Origin: Erodium maritimum
Lineage: Eukaryota; Streptophyta; Magnoliopsida; Geraniales; Geraniaceae
Assembly (NCBI GenBank): GCA_963921825.1
Contig: OY997589.1
Span: 81,700,523 to 81,764,522 of the forward strand
Length of the DNA: 64,000 nucleotides
Direction of reading: 5' to 3'
Under the pieces are notes generated by a model. The model was not told where the DNA came from and did not search any database. It was given only the letters and a program-made list of their open reading frames with translations. This document shows, piece after piece, positions 11,040 through 22,169 of the stretch. Positions within the stretch are counted from its first letter, which is position 1, and every line of letters starts with the position of its first letter. Made by a program: the position numbers and the translations under genes.

Positions 11040-14000
11040 ATGGTAAGTAATCCCTAACCATCTGATTTCCATTCCTTTGTATGCTTAGATAGCATAGCTA
11101 GGTTTACTTGTTGTGTAGATACATTTAATTTCAGTCTGAAAGTATGCATTTAGGGGATTTGTATGCTTGGACGGTTCAGGTGATTTCTAGGTCGTAGTCT
11201 GTTCGGGGTCGACGTCTGGTAATTATCTCCCCGAATGGATGGTTAGGTCGAAACATTTAGACCAGTTCTGGTTAGCTGTCGGGAAATTATATCCCCCTTC
11301 TATGTGGTTCTATGTGTGTTATTACATTTTTGCAGCTGAATTATTTTGTGTAATTCCTTGTGTGTACCCTTCCAGGCAAGTTTGTCATCCTTAGATCGTA
11401 CGTCAAACTCATTTGATGAAGAAGTTGAAAGTGCTAGGACAATTTCCTCCGACCAAGAAATTCCTAGTTTTGAGGGAGAAAGTTCCAGCTCAGAAAATGC
11501 AGAAGTAGTACAAATAGAGGTGCCTCCTTTTGAACCTGTGTTGGCCGAGAATGAACATTTTGACTGCAAGATTTCAGTCAAAAGTCATTTAGGGGCAACT
11601 TCCAAGTTCATCAAGGGAGAACTTGAGAAGTTAAATGATGAAGAGGTCCACCTGAGAGAGCTGCGGAGATCTCCATTCGGGCATTTGTTGGACATCCAAC
11701 CGAATAGTGATAACTCTTGTCAAATTCCTTGGGCGTTGTTAGTTCGAGAAATTAAATTGGAGCGGTCGTCCGAGATTTGGTTTTTGGTCCAAGGTAGGCC
11801 AGTGAGATTATCTTTGAAGGAATATTGTTTAATATCGGGGCTGAGGTGTGAAAATTTTCCAGAGGAAAAAGACTATAAAAAACAATTGAAGTCCAAAGTA
11901 TTTTCCACCAAACACTTCCCGACCCTAGAAGCTAGTATGGTGACCTTAGAGAAGAAATTGACTGACTTGGTTGAGGAACAAATGGTTGTTAGGCCTCAGA
12001 CGAAGCGTAATTGGGATATCATTAAGGTGTGTTTGCTGTTGATGATCGGCGGAGTATTGATGCCATTGGACAGACGATACCATAAGTTGGATCGAGACTA
12101 TTTGGCACTAGTAGATAACCTAAAGATGTTCTACACATACCCTTGGGGCAATCTATCCTTCAAGTATCTACTGAAACAAATAAAATCAAAGAAGTTGAGA
12201 AGTAAAGCAATTGTGGCTCAAAAGAACCCCAAAAATGAGAGCAGTATGACGTATACCGGATTTATTCTTCCTCTAACGGTAAGTAGATATTCATTAATAC
12301 CAAATAAATATCTTAGTATACATGCTTTCTAATGATTTGTATCTTATGTCGTAGGTACTTGCATTTGAATGCATACCATCACTAGCAAGGAAGTTTGCAA
12401 CAATTCGTCAAGATTTCTGCTCAAACTTACCTAGGATTTTGAAATGGAGGACAACGTGGAGTAGAAATCCCTCTTACAGTGCTGTTAAGGAAGCACTCTT
12501 ACAAAGCACACCGGAGGTTAGGAATTTAGTTGCAACTCCACTTTTGAAATAGTTTTTAACATACTAATTTTATTTGTTTTTTGTGCTCAGGAAATAGTAA
12601 GTTTGTTGGTCCCCAATGAGGAAGAAAAGAAGCAGTCTTGGATGATAGAATTCCAAAACCTTGATGAAGAACATCCGAATCTGTTGCTGGACCACATGGT
12701 TGAGAAGTTGGAGCAAGGCTATGTAGTCTCATTTCCTCAGGATGAGACCGTCCATGTGGCAGCGCCAACCCCAGCAGAGGTTGATACGTCACACCCAACG
12801 GTAGAGCCTCAGTCACATCCACAGTCCGATGATGGACTTTCGAAGGCTGTCATGGAGCAAATTGAGGTGCTAAAGACACAATTCCTGGAACTAAAGGCTG
12901 ATCTGGAAAGGTCGATGGAAGTGTAGAAGAAACAATTTGATATGATCATGGATGCGCTGTCCATCAGGCATGATGCATTCAATCATGCATCAAACGACTT
13001 CCATCCACCTTCTGAAGCATCAATTCCTGATCAGTCCAACCAGAACAAGCACGATGACATGCACATGTTCGAGAATTTGACGGATGGGAATGTGAACCAA
13101 GACAACCAGGATGTGAACCACGGACTGCCCGTTGGAGTTGAAGTTGAAGGGAACCGAGAAGAAGAAAAAGTAGTAGCTGTTATACCTGCCGTACCTGTTG
13201 TACCTGCTGAAGAAGATAAAGAAGAAGAGGAAAAAGAAGAAGAGGAAAAAGAAGAAGAAGAAAAAGAAGAAGAAGAAAAAGATGAAGAAGAAGAAAAAGA
13301 AAAAGAAGAAGAAGTAGTACATGATGTACCTTTTGTGAACCAAGAAGAAGAAGATGAAGTGCCCAATGTAGAGGAGGTCGTAAAAATTGGAATGGCCGTT
13401 GTAGATGAAGTGGCCCAACGAGAAGAAGAACAAGAGGAAGAACAAGAGGCTGTTGTTGAGGAAGTGGCCCAACATGAAGAAATGGCTGCTGAAAATCTGG
13501 AAATGGAAAAGGATGTCCCCGTTGAAAAGAATGTCCCCGTTGAAAAGGATGTCCCTGTTGAAAAAGATGCCGGTGAAATGGAAATGCCGGATGTGAACCA
13601 AGAGATGGAGATGGAGATGGAGCTGCCTGCTGTGAGGGAAGCTCCAGTTACAAGAGGGAGACGGAAGCGTCTCGCTGCCAAGATCACCCCAAACAAGCCT
13701 GTCACAACAAAGAAGCACGTCGCAACAAACAAGCGGAAGAGAGAACCAAAGATTGAAGTACCAAAACCTGTGGTACACAAAGATGACAGTGAAGCAACAA
13801 AGACCAAAAAGAGGAGACTTCTTGTCAATTTGGAGAAGTTGGACCCTCTTCTAAAACCTGATCCATCCACAGCCCAGGTGTATGCGGATGCAAGAACACT
13901 ACTGCGGATGAAGAACGTAGCCAAGGAAAAAATCCCACGTACAGCTTACGGGGAGCTCGACCGGTATTACTTCCATTTGTTAAGCCGGTGTCACGACAAG

Positions 14001-14830
14001 TTGACTGACAAGGTAAGGTGTAATTTTACTTATTATTTGCATTGTTTTCAATTTACTTTTATTAGGAATTTAATTCACTTTCATGTATACTGCAGCACAT
14101 GGATGATGGGCTGTTGGGAATTAGAAAGCGGCAGGGGCGTTTCACTAAGCACTATGCACAAGATGCTGTGGTGTTGGACACAGCATTTGCTATTGCAATC
14201 AAGGAAGAGCACGTGAAATGCAGCAGGACTGATTTATTGAAAGTACCACAGTGCTTAATGGCGTATGTTAGAGGTGATCGTCCGCTGCATGCTGGTAAGG
14301 CTTGGGGAGGGTGTGAGAAAATTTATTTTCCTGTGGAGCTTGACGAACAAGAGGCACATTGGGTTATGGTCGTGGCGGACATATCTCGATGCATCCTTTT
14401 TGTGTATGATAGTGATACACGAGTTGTTCCAGAAGCATCTGTCTTAGACGGCATGATGAAACCTTTTTTGGAAATGATCCCACCCATGCTCATTGCTTCG
14501 AAGATGTTTCACGGGGAATTACTGAATTCGGGGACGAGTTGGACGTATGAAAGGGCATCGGGTGTGCCTCAACAAGAGCTGAAGTATGGGTGTGCATAAA
14601 CAGTTTTTATCTTCAAATTTATTTATAACTTAATATTTATTGTCACTAATTCGCTTTCATTGTGCAGAGGAGACTCAGTTGTGTATGCCATAAAGCACTG
14701 CGAGCTGCAGCTACAAGAATTTCCTATTGCCGATTATATGCAACAGTCTCAAGTCCCTATTTATCGATCGAAGATGTGTGTGGATGTAGCCAACAACTTC
14801 GAGAAGCTACTTGATTACAAATATGAGTGA
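11040..14830 (+). pseudogene. DUF1985 / ULP1-like (peptidase C48) MULE cargo gene, six exons, one in-frame stop
   Basis: Exons read as 11040-11042 (ATG alone, at a GTAAGT donor), 11376-12278, 12355-12516, 12591-14012, 14096-14589 and 14668-14830. All junctions are GT..AG and stay in frame, giving about 1,049 codons. Exons 2-3 carry a DUF1985-type region (LEASMVTLEKK through LAFECIPSLARKFA). Exon 4 is long, Glu/Lys-rich and low-complexity, with repeats such as VPVEK and the basic patch RGRRKR. Exons 5-6 form a C48 cysteine-protease fold as in SUMO proteases: His in EAHWVMVVAD, Asp in VYDSD, then YGGDSVVYAI. In active members the last motif is GDCG, so the catalytic Cys appears to be Ser here and deSUMOylation is unlikely. 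One TAG at 12924-12926 (about codon 470) interrupts exon 4; the frame resumes directly after it. Otherwise the gene is open. It could be a young pseudogene or could express a truncated DUF1985 protein of about 468 aa. Confidence 0.78.
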
Positions 14831-15542
14831 ATATGGTTTTGGAGAACTTTTTAATTGATTTGTATTGGAAACTTATTTGTTGGTTTAAGCTACTGGATTA
14901 CAAATGTTGAATGGATTATTAATGTGTATGGCTAATGTTTTTGGTTAATGTTTGATTAATGTGTTTCAGAAATGCATGTTTGATTATTAATGTGTAATCT
15001 ACTTTTTTTTATACCCTGCATTTTTATTATAACCTGATTTTAGTTGTTTGAATGGGTTATAATCAGATTCACAAAGGGAGATTCGGTCGGGTACACAGTC
15101 GGACCAAATCTGGGATTCATTCCATCAAAAGATTTGTATCATTAATGTCTACAATCATATAGATTTGCACAATATATTTAGAAACACTAAGTCTGATTTA
15201 TGGTTGAACCGTATAGTATTGTCTTGTCTTGTCTTGTCAAATTAATTAGTGGACTACACTTGTATTAATGGATGTATAGTGTAAATTATAAGGTCGGGGA
15301 CTCAGTCGGACCAGATCCGGGTGTCGATCTAGACGATTATGGTCAGGTAGGGTTCTTGTTCGGGTCATGATGACATGTGTCAGTCCCCATTTAAGGGTGA
15401 ATAGTGGGGTCTTGTCAATTAAATAAGTTGAACCGACGAGTCTCTTCGAATTACTACTAATAGGTGCCTTTTTAATAACTTCTTAACCCTAAGTGTCATG
15501 TCTCTTCGATTTTTGTAATGATGAATTTCACTTTTTGAACCC
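14831..15542. other. MULE spacer between the ULP1-like gene and the Pro-rich ORF
   Basis: This is AT-rich. It contains two copies of a motif with core CAGTCGGACCARATCYGGG (near 15101 and 15311) and a short CTTGT repeat near 15220-15240. A related GGGTCGGGTCGGGT string recurs at about 16932-16945. No gene is seen. The motifs may be subterminal or regulatory repeats of the element. Confidence 0.4.
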
Positions 15543-15550
15543 TATTTAAG
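15543..15550 (+). promoter_or_regulatory. TATA-like box upstream of the Pro-rich/acidic ORF
   Basis: TATTTAAG lies about 120 bp before the ATG at 15671, with a CT-rich leader between. Spacing and sequence fit a plant core promoter; there is no expression evidence. Confidence 0.4.
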
Positions 15551-15670
15551 AGCCGATCTGGAACCCTTTCAATCCATTCTGGTTTTGACACCCTTAGAGC
15601 CTTCTGAAAACTTCTGCTTTCTTGCTTTCTTTCGTTCCTTCCATCCTTCCATCATCCTTTGATCGTCGTC

Positions 15671-16420
15671 ATGGCCCCTTCAGCACCACCACCACCACCA
15701 CCACCACCACCACCACCACCACCACCACCACCACCAGCCCGTCAACCACCACCACCACCACCGTGTTTGCGTCAACCACCACCACCACTACGACGCCGCG
15801 GATCAGTACCACCACCACCACCACCGCCGCCGCCATCCCCGGATGCTCCTTGGTTCTTCGGGGACGCAGACTATTTCCAACCGGGGGAGGACTTCTCCTG
15901 GTCCGATGTGACCAGCATACACTCCTCTGACGAGGAAATTGGGGAGGATGAGGTCGGTTCTCGGAGGTTGGGCTGGTCCGACGACTACGACGAACTCCCG
16001 GAGGACGAGGCGTTTTCCGGCGAAGACGAAGAGGGAGACCCCTTCGAAGACGAGAACCTCGCCGGCGAGGAGGAGGAGGAGGAGGAGGAGGAGTACTCCG
16101 AGGAGGAAGAGGTAGAAGAGGAAGAGGAAGAGGAAGAGGAAGAGGAAGAGGAAGAGGAGGAAGAAGACGACGAAGCCCTGGCCATGGACGAAGACGAAGA
16201 CGACCCGGAGGAAGACGACCGGACAATGGAAGACGACGACTCGGAGGAAGAAGACCTGACCATGGAAGACGACGACCCGGAGGAGGAAGACGACCAAGCC
16301 CTAGCCATGGACGAAGATGACGTTGGAGAGAGCTGCGGCTCCAATGCTGGTGGAGAGAGTTGCGGCTCCAATTCTGGTGGAGAGAGTAGCGGCTCCAATG
16401 GTCATGATGGTATGATGTAA
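15671..16420 (+). CDS. Polyproline / acidic low-complexity protein inside the MULE
   Basis: A 249-codon frame starts MAPSAPPPPP and ends GHDGMM then TAA. I chose the ATG at 15671 over an upstream in-frame one at 15659 because its context is better. Residues 1-60 are runs of Pro encoded largely by an ACC/CCA repeat. Residues about 60-105 are ordinary sequence (WFFGDADYFQPGEDFSW). The rest is Asp/Glu-rich with an almost pure Glu block, two repeats of ALAMDED and TMEDDD, and a terminal triplet of GESCGSN-like 9-mers. There is no signal peptide or membrane segment. I recognise no family. The coding strand is far more GC-rich than its neighbours, which may mean capture of host DNA. It could be a third MULE gene, or repeat DNA that happens to be open. 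Confidence 0.45.
   Translation: MAPSAPPPPPPPPPPPPPPPPPARQPPPPPPCLRQPPPPLRRRGSVPPPPPPPPPSPDAPWFFGDADYFQPGEDFSWSDVTSIHSSDEEIGEDEVGSRRLGWSDDYDELPEDEAFSGEDEEGDPFEDENLAGEEEEEEEEEYSEEEEVEEEEEEEEEEEEEEEEEDDEALAMDEDEDDPEEDDRTMEDDDSEEEDLTMEDDDPEEEDDQALAMDEDDVGESCGSNAGGESCGSNSGGESSGSNGHDGMM
15684..15736 (+). repeat. (ACC)n microsatellite coding for polyproline
   Basis: About 17 uninterrupted trinucleotide repeats near the start of the Pro-rich ORF. Length variation here would change only the number of prolines. Confidence 0.85.
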
Positions 16421-17162
16421 CCCACCCCCACCCCCGCCAAGGAAGAAGGAAGAAGAAGAAGGAAGAAAGAAGAAGAAGGAAGAAGAAGAACATCCAGGAT
16501 GTAGTTATGTTAGTTTGTTTTTTTTTGTTTTTTTAATCTAGTCAGACTTTGGATGGTTGACTTGCAACCATCCTTAAAAAGTGTTTTTTTGTTGATTTGA
16601 CTGATGTGTAGTCAAATCTGTTTTGGTGAAATAGTAATGAAGGTTTAATTATCTATGTCTGAAACTTGTAGTTGTGTTTCTGAGTTTCTGCAATTTGGAT
16701 CTCCATCTACCTAACATCTGCAATCTGGAAAATTTATATTAGATCTAGCGTAATAATAATAGATCTATAATGAATAATGCAGTTCATATTGTGTATATGG
16801 GACTTACTAGCCAGAATGACAGTATGGTATGGGACTTACTAGCCAGAATGACAGTGTGATATGGGAAATACAGGCCGATCATACTGTTGATCTGGGAAAT
16901 ATAGGCCGATCATACTGTTAATCTGGGATGTATTTAGGGTCGGGTCGGGTAACACAGAGAGCAAAGTGTTCTTGTACATAACTGATGATAGAGGTATAAA
17001 ATCCATCTAGGGACAATCAAAATAGCAAAGTGTTCAACAAATTTATTAATGCTCTATGACAAACAAAAAACCACCACAAAGTGTTCATAACTCCACAACG
17101 TCTTGAAAATACACTAATGTTCAAATTAACAAATGTTGAAATTAACAAAGTGTACATGAGAA
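16421..17162. other. Convergent 3' spacer of the MULE
   Basis: This separates the + strand acidic ORF from the end of mudrA on -. It begins with a purine-rich GAA/GGAA tract (16438-16492) and carries the two tandem doublets listed separately. No gene is seen. Confidence 0.5.
16797..16928 (+). repeat. Two adjacent tandem doublets (32 bp x2, 31 bp x2)
   Basis: A unit containing GGGACTTACTAGCCAGAATG occurs twice with period 32 from 16797. A second unit containing AGGCCGATCATACTGTT then occurs twice with period 31. They sit between the convergent MULE genes and may be part of its 3' regulatory DNA. Confidence 0.75.
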
Positions 17163-19690
17163 TTACATAACAGATGACATGGAACATGTTGTCCTTGTAT
17201 GACCAATTGTACCACATAGTCCACATTTTCTTGGTGCCCGACGACGTGGCTCATCCGCGGATGGGATTCGGTTCATTACTGGTCTACCGCGCTTCAATGT
17301 TAACTTTGGAGGAAGAACATTCATAAACGGTTCAGAGCTATCAGAAAACCAATCTCGTTCAGCTGGAACAGGATACAGGGTTTCAGAATACGCCCTTCTC
17401 CACATGTCGAGCGAGTAATATTCGGAGCAGAACTGATGACAATCAATTTTCCTTAATTTGACAGCTGTTATTGCATGCACACAAGGCAATTTATCCAAGT
17501 CGAACACACGACATTCGCATCGCTTCTCAGATAAATTAACTATGGATACATGATTCTTACCAGTAACTTGAAACTCCGACACGTTGAGTTATATCACTCT
17601 CATTTTTTCAGCAACTCTTGTCCTTCCCCGAATGAGTTTTTCTGCATGCTGAGTTAATGTTGTACCTGGAGGTATACATGCAATTAGAAGGCGACGCTTG
17701 TTGAACCACTCAAAAACTTTCGCCTGCATAGCATCAAGCAATGCAATGATTGGCCACTCTCTTGGCTCTCTCAATGCTGCGTTTATCGATTCGACTCCAT
17801 TTGTTGTCATAATATTGTACCGAGCACCTTTAAAATGTGCTCTTGCCCACTGATGCAAGTCTATATTTGTTTCTTCAAGATACGTGATGGATGTTGGGAA
17901 GTCTTTGCTCATATTTGCATACAATCTGTTGAAGTCAGATACCTTGTAGGCCTCAGCAACTTTTTTGAAACTTTCTACAACCCCGGTCTTATTACTTGAA
18001 TGAGTTCTGACATTTCGACCGAGATGCCACCTACAGTGTCCATGCTCTGCTTTGGGGTAGATCTTCAACCTCCCATTGATGATACTTTGATGCCTATCAG
18101 AAAGAATTACTAAGTCATCTCCATCTGGTATACATTCCTGTAACTTCTGAAAAAACCATGTCCATGAAGCATCATTCTCCGAGTCTACAACTCCCCAAGC
18201 AATAGGATATTGCTGATGATGACCATCTTGTGCCGTTGCAATAAGCATTACTCCTTTGAACTCTGTCTTCAAGAAGGTACCATCAACTGCAACGACTTTT
18301 CTCATATTCGACCATCCTCGAACACATGCTGCATATGCAATAAATACATATTTGAATCTGCTTTCGGTATCCACCTCCAAACGAGTGATTGTGCCTGGAT
18401 TCTTCTCTACAACCATCTCCAAATATGCCGGAAGGAGTCCATAACTTTTCGCGGGATCCCCTCTAAGTAAAATGTTGGCAAGTCTTCGGGCCTTCCACGC
18501 TTGCCAGTATGGTATTTGGCAGCCTCCCTGTTCAGCATTTTGCATAAAAATTTGAATTAATCTGGGGACTGGTGTTGTATTTTGACCCTCACAACTTTTC
18601 CTCACACATTCAGCAACATATTTAGTACTTGGTCCACGGTTGTGGGCCGTCGCTGATTTCGCAGAGCAGTAGTGAGTATTGTAATATGTTCTTATGGTGA
18701 ACTTATCTGAATTTCCAATTTTGGCAGCACGCACTCTCCATCCACAATTCTGGTCAGCACATTTTGCCGCATACACCGTCTTGTTAGATTTGGCAACTCG
18801 AAAGCCAAACCCGCCCTTCACAGCAATACTTGACAAAAGATTTTGAAACTCTTCTTTTGTGTCAAATTCATCACCAACTGCTAAATCTGACCCATCTTGG
18901 AAACCAATCGAGTTTGATTCGACATCACACACTTCAGCCAAAAGTGCTCTACAGGATCATAATGTGTTTGTTCGTCTTCATGGTCCCTATATTCCATCTC
19001 CTCCTCATCATCATCCTCACTGTATTGTTCTGAATACTCTTCTTCTTCCATATCATCATAATCCGTATCCTCAAAAGAACTGTAGTTTTCGTCATACTCA
19101 CGTTCGTATTGGTGTTCTTCATCATCCTCATACAAATCATCATCAAAACTTAACTGATGTGGAATAGGATTTGACCCCGCTATTGGTGCATCAGTAGTAC
19201 CCGTACTAACAGCTCGACGTGGGAGATAAACGCCTTGCCCACCTACACCACTCATCATAACAACAGACAATCATGTATTTACCGGGGGAATACACATGAT
19301 GTTCCCAAAGTACTCAGCGGGGGGCGGAATTATTTCCATACCACGGGAAACTTTCTTACTGGCCTCCACACGCAATATGTTCTTTCGACTCCCAAGTCCA
19401 TATTCAACAAGATAACCCCAAACAGTTTCATCGTCTTCTAAAATAACAGGATCAATTGCTACAATATCGATAGGCATGTCCGGTACTAAGTAACTCACTT
19501 TAAGTTCCATTTCATTTTCATCCAGACCGGTCTTCTCATATAGTTTATCCCATAAACTCTTCTTCAATGATGTATCCGACTCATCCAGAAGGATATTCAT
19601 CGACTTTGAGTTACGTGGTATCCACCTGTAATTCCCGTTCTCTTCCTTATATTCTCCACCATAAGAAGCATGAATAAGCGCTCGAACCAT
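17163..19690 (-). pseudogene. mudrA: mudrA-type MULE transposase, near full length, three breaks
   Basis: On the - strand, ATG at 19690-19688 follows a plausible acceptor (GTTGTAG). The order is: an N-terminal region of ~135 aa (MVRALIHASYGGEY); an acidic linker (19270-18950); a MuDR N-terminal zinc region (CADQNCGWRVRAAK, YYNTHYC); the MULE transposase core with acidic motifs VVAVDGTFLK and VILSDRHQSI plus HGHCRWHL; a SWIM zinc finger (CECRVFDLDKLPCVHAI); and a C-terminal zinc knuckle (CGLCGTIGHTRTTC). It would cut and rejoin element ends in the nucleus. Breaks: an in-frame TGA at 19271-19273, a one-base frame change near 18945 between linker and MuDR region, and an in-frame TAA at 17589-17591 just before the SWIM finger. 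The first could instead mark an intron (GTAAATAC donor). The family is certain; activity is unlikely. Confidence 0.9.
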
Positions 19691-20488
19691 TCCTACAACA
19701 ATTAGGAACATATAAAGTTAGAATTTACCATAATGGACTTCTACTAATAATTTACCAAAAGGAATCTGTAAATAAATAAAGGACTTGTACAAATATTTTA
19801 AAACAAAACCAAAAAGGCCTCAGTTATTACAGATATGATGAGTAAATAACGGATTAGCACAACATTCTGTTACATTAAATACTGGATGGACACCCGGGTC
19901 TGGTTTACATAAAACCAGATCGTCATGCCGAGCTGATAATACCTCATACCAGAACGTATAAAACTGAGAGGACTCTACGATCATTCAACCTCAAAATCGT
20001 GAAATGGAGTCCAATACAAGTTCGAAATATGATTCAAAACCATTCCATGACAAACATATTGCGAAAAATCTTCAAATTCTATGCATAAACTACAAATTAG
20101 CTCTTTCCCAATTACTTACCTCTACCTAGGGCTTTTCTGTGCAGGCTTCTTTGCCAATTAATTGAGCTACTTGGACGACCAATTAAAGAAGAAAAAACAG
20201 ATAAGAGGACCAGCAATGGACGGGACGGAAGGAATCAGCGAGTAAAGGTGCAAAACGAGGATGAAGGAGAAGGAGCTGAACGAGAACCCGAGAACAAACC
20301 CCCAATTCAGCTGCCTCATCGTGCTGACGTGGATTTCCCGCCAAACTTCTTGCTGAGTGGGCGCTGACATGGACCACACTTGGCTGCTGACATGGATCAG
20401 ATAAAAGGGTAGGTTTGGCATTAATGAACTGCCATAAATGAGAGGGCTACTTTAGTTAGAGATAAAAACTGAAGCTTACATAAGTAAC
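19691..20488. other. 5' region of mudrA and MULE right subterminal DNA
   Basis: This should hold the leader, a 5'-UTR intron and the promoter of the - strand transposase. No coding sequence is recognised; the two overlapping - strand frames near 20170-20420 lack family signatures. Confidence 0.4.
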
Positions 20489-20524
20489 ACTTACAAAAAA
20501 TAAGGCCCTTTTGGTAAAGAACCC
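20489..20524 (-). repeat. Right terminal inverted repeat of the MULE
   Basis: This is the complement of the left end, with 7 mismatches in 36, all in the outer half. The target-site duplication GTGTGCAAAA follows at 20525-20534. Confidence 0.88.
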
Positions 20525-20890
20525 GTGTGCAAAACATGTTGATAGGGTTCATACTAAAAGTGGCTTCAAAACCATATTTACACCGATCTTTCCTCTTTTA
20601 CATGCCCTAATCTATAAACGGCAAGTTATGGATAAACAAATCTCCAATCTAGCTGTGGCTCCACATGGTGTGAGATACTAATTCGTATGCAAAAGTCAAA
20701 ATACATCTCTGTCCACCAACAGACATCCTTTTGACATATATCATGCGCTTTGATCTCCATGAAACAACCTGCATTTCCTCAAACACACTAATAAAATAGG
20801 ATTTGAAACATGTTTTGAGCAAGTTTAGCACAGATTGATGACAAGTTTTTTAAGGAAGAAACAGTTGGATATGCTTTCACTAATGGATAT

Positions 20891-21700
20891 TGATGTGGAC
20901 ATAAAATACATCTATTTTACACGTTATTACCCTACATTTATGTTTTTTTTATTCCTGAGTCAGAATAAATTGATGCATTTTACTCTCATATTGTGTAATT
21001 AGTCTTGTTTCAAGGTTCACCAATTTTTCGGAGCAAAAAGCGGCAATTCAGGAGCGAAATGGAGCGAAATTGGAAGTTGGACAGAAGGGCCAGTAAAGCG
21101 CACCAGTTTGTTGCACGCCGCGCAAAGAACTAGTGCATTCTGGACAGAGGCGTCAATTAAATGCACCAGAAACTTGCACGGCGTGCAAGTTGCCGTGCAA
21201 CTTAAGATGCACCAGAAACTTGCACGGCGTGCAAGCGACTGCGCAAGCTCCAGAAACGCGATTTTCAACTGCGTTTCCCGTTTTTAATCAGAGTTAACCC
21301 GTCATATAAAAGGGACTTTAAGTCAGATTTAAGGGGATCACGAAATTGAGGAGAAAAAGACACTTGGGAGCTTGGAGAACTTGGAGAGAAGATCGAAAGC
21401 AAGAGATTAGAACATCGAGGTTTTGTGTAGTTTGGATTCAAACTTGATATTGGTATTACTCTTATTGTTTAATATGAATTTCAGTGGTTTATTCATCTCC
21501 TTGTGTTCTTATTCTTGTGCTATGAACTAAACTCTCATCATCTCCTTGATATTGTTCTTATTGCCTCCTCTCTTATTGTTTACTCTTATTGTTTACTCTT
21601 ATTGTTTAATCATGACTGCACACGACTAGGTCATCTTTTCTCAAATACTTATACGAATATGAGAGAGAGGAGGCATTATTAAAACCTAAAACCTTGGATT
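20891..21700 (+). repeat. LTR-like fossil, Gypsy type (approximate ends)
   Basis: The block starts TGATGTGGACATAAAATAC, a form seen at the 5' ends of some plant Gypsy LTRs. It carries a TATA box (CATATAAAAGGG near 21303) followed by a leader-like region. A unit containing CACCAGAAACTTGCACGGCG occurs twice (near 21160 and 21210). No internal coding domain or partner LTR is recognised in the window, so it is a solo or isolated LTR; the end is a guess. Confidence 0.4.
21571..21609 (+). repeat. Short tandem repeat, unit CTCTTATTGTTTA
   Basis: About three copies of a 12-13 bp unit lie in tandem within the LTR-like block. Confidence 0.7.
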
Positions 21701-22169
21701 CCAAATCTTGGAAAATAATAATTTCCGGATAAGAATTGAGTAAGGGTTAGTTGGGAACTTTAGAGACTAAAAAACCCATGGAAAGACCTTAAAAAAGAGT
21801 ATTCCTCAGCAAACAAAAGAAGTGGGTGTGGAGTGGAAGCTCCATGAATAAGAGATGGCACATATGATATATTAAATCTCCGAAACCAGAGTTGTTGAAA
21901 TCATATATGCAAATCATGATGGGCCACTGGGAATTGCATATACATATATACATACAGCTCAAACATATACTTTCATCGTATAAAAACAATAGCAAGTAGT
22001 TGAAGAACATTCCTCGGACAAGTATACAAAAGTTAGCAGTTATGATGACAGATTTAAAGAGCCCACACTATATGTAAGAGATGCATCGTTAGATATCTTA
22101 TTCCGATTTCAGTTTCAATTCCTTCTGTAGGGATGTGTAGTTGACAAATTGATTCCAAGAATTTTAGTG

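Larger units (their letters stand above)
10649..20524. mobile_element. Complete 9.9-kb Mutator-like element (MULE) carrying a DUF1985/ULP1-like gene
   Basis: Both termini can be read directly. The left end begins GAGATTTTTACTGAAAATGC and the right end, complemented, begins GGGTTCTTTACCAAAAGGGC. The two 36-bp ends align without gaps, 29 of 36 matching, the inner 18 bp identical. A perfect 10-bp direct repeat, GTGTGCAAAA, flanks the element (10639-10648 and 20525-20534), matching the 8-11 bp duplications of Mutator-like transposons. The interior holds a six-exon DUF1985/ULP1-like gene (+), a Pro-rich/acidic ORF (+) and a mudrA transposase (-), the last two convergent. MULEs carrying ULP1-like genes are a known plant class (for example Arabidopsis Kaonashi elements). 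Membership of that class is my inference. The transposase has three breaks, so the element is probably not autonomous now. Confidence 0.88.

Noticed and set aside
13020-13924. Two long - strand ORFs (252 and 297 aa) rich in Phe or Ser
   Set aside because: They are antisense shadows of the GAA-repeat coding exon of the ULP1-like gene.
15669-16493. - strand ORFs up to 274 aa over the Pro-rich/acidic gene
   Set aside because: Antisense of CCA and GAG repeats. The + frame has the TATA box, ATG and internal protein repeats.
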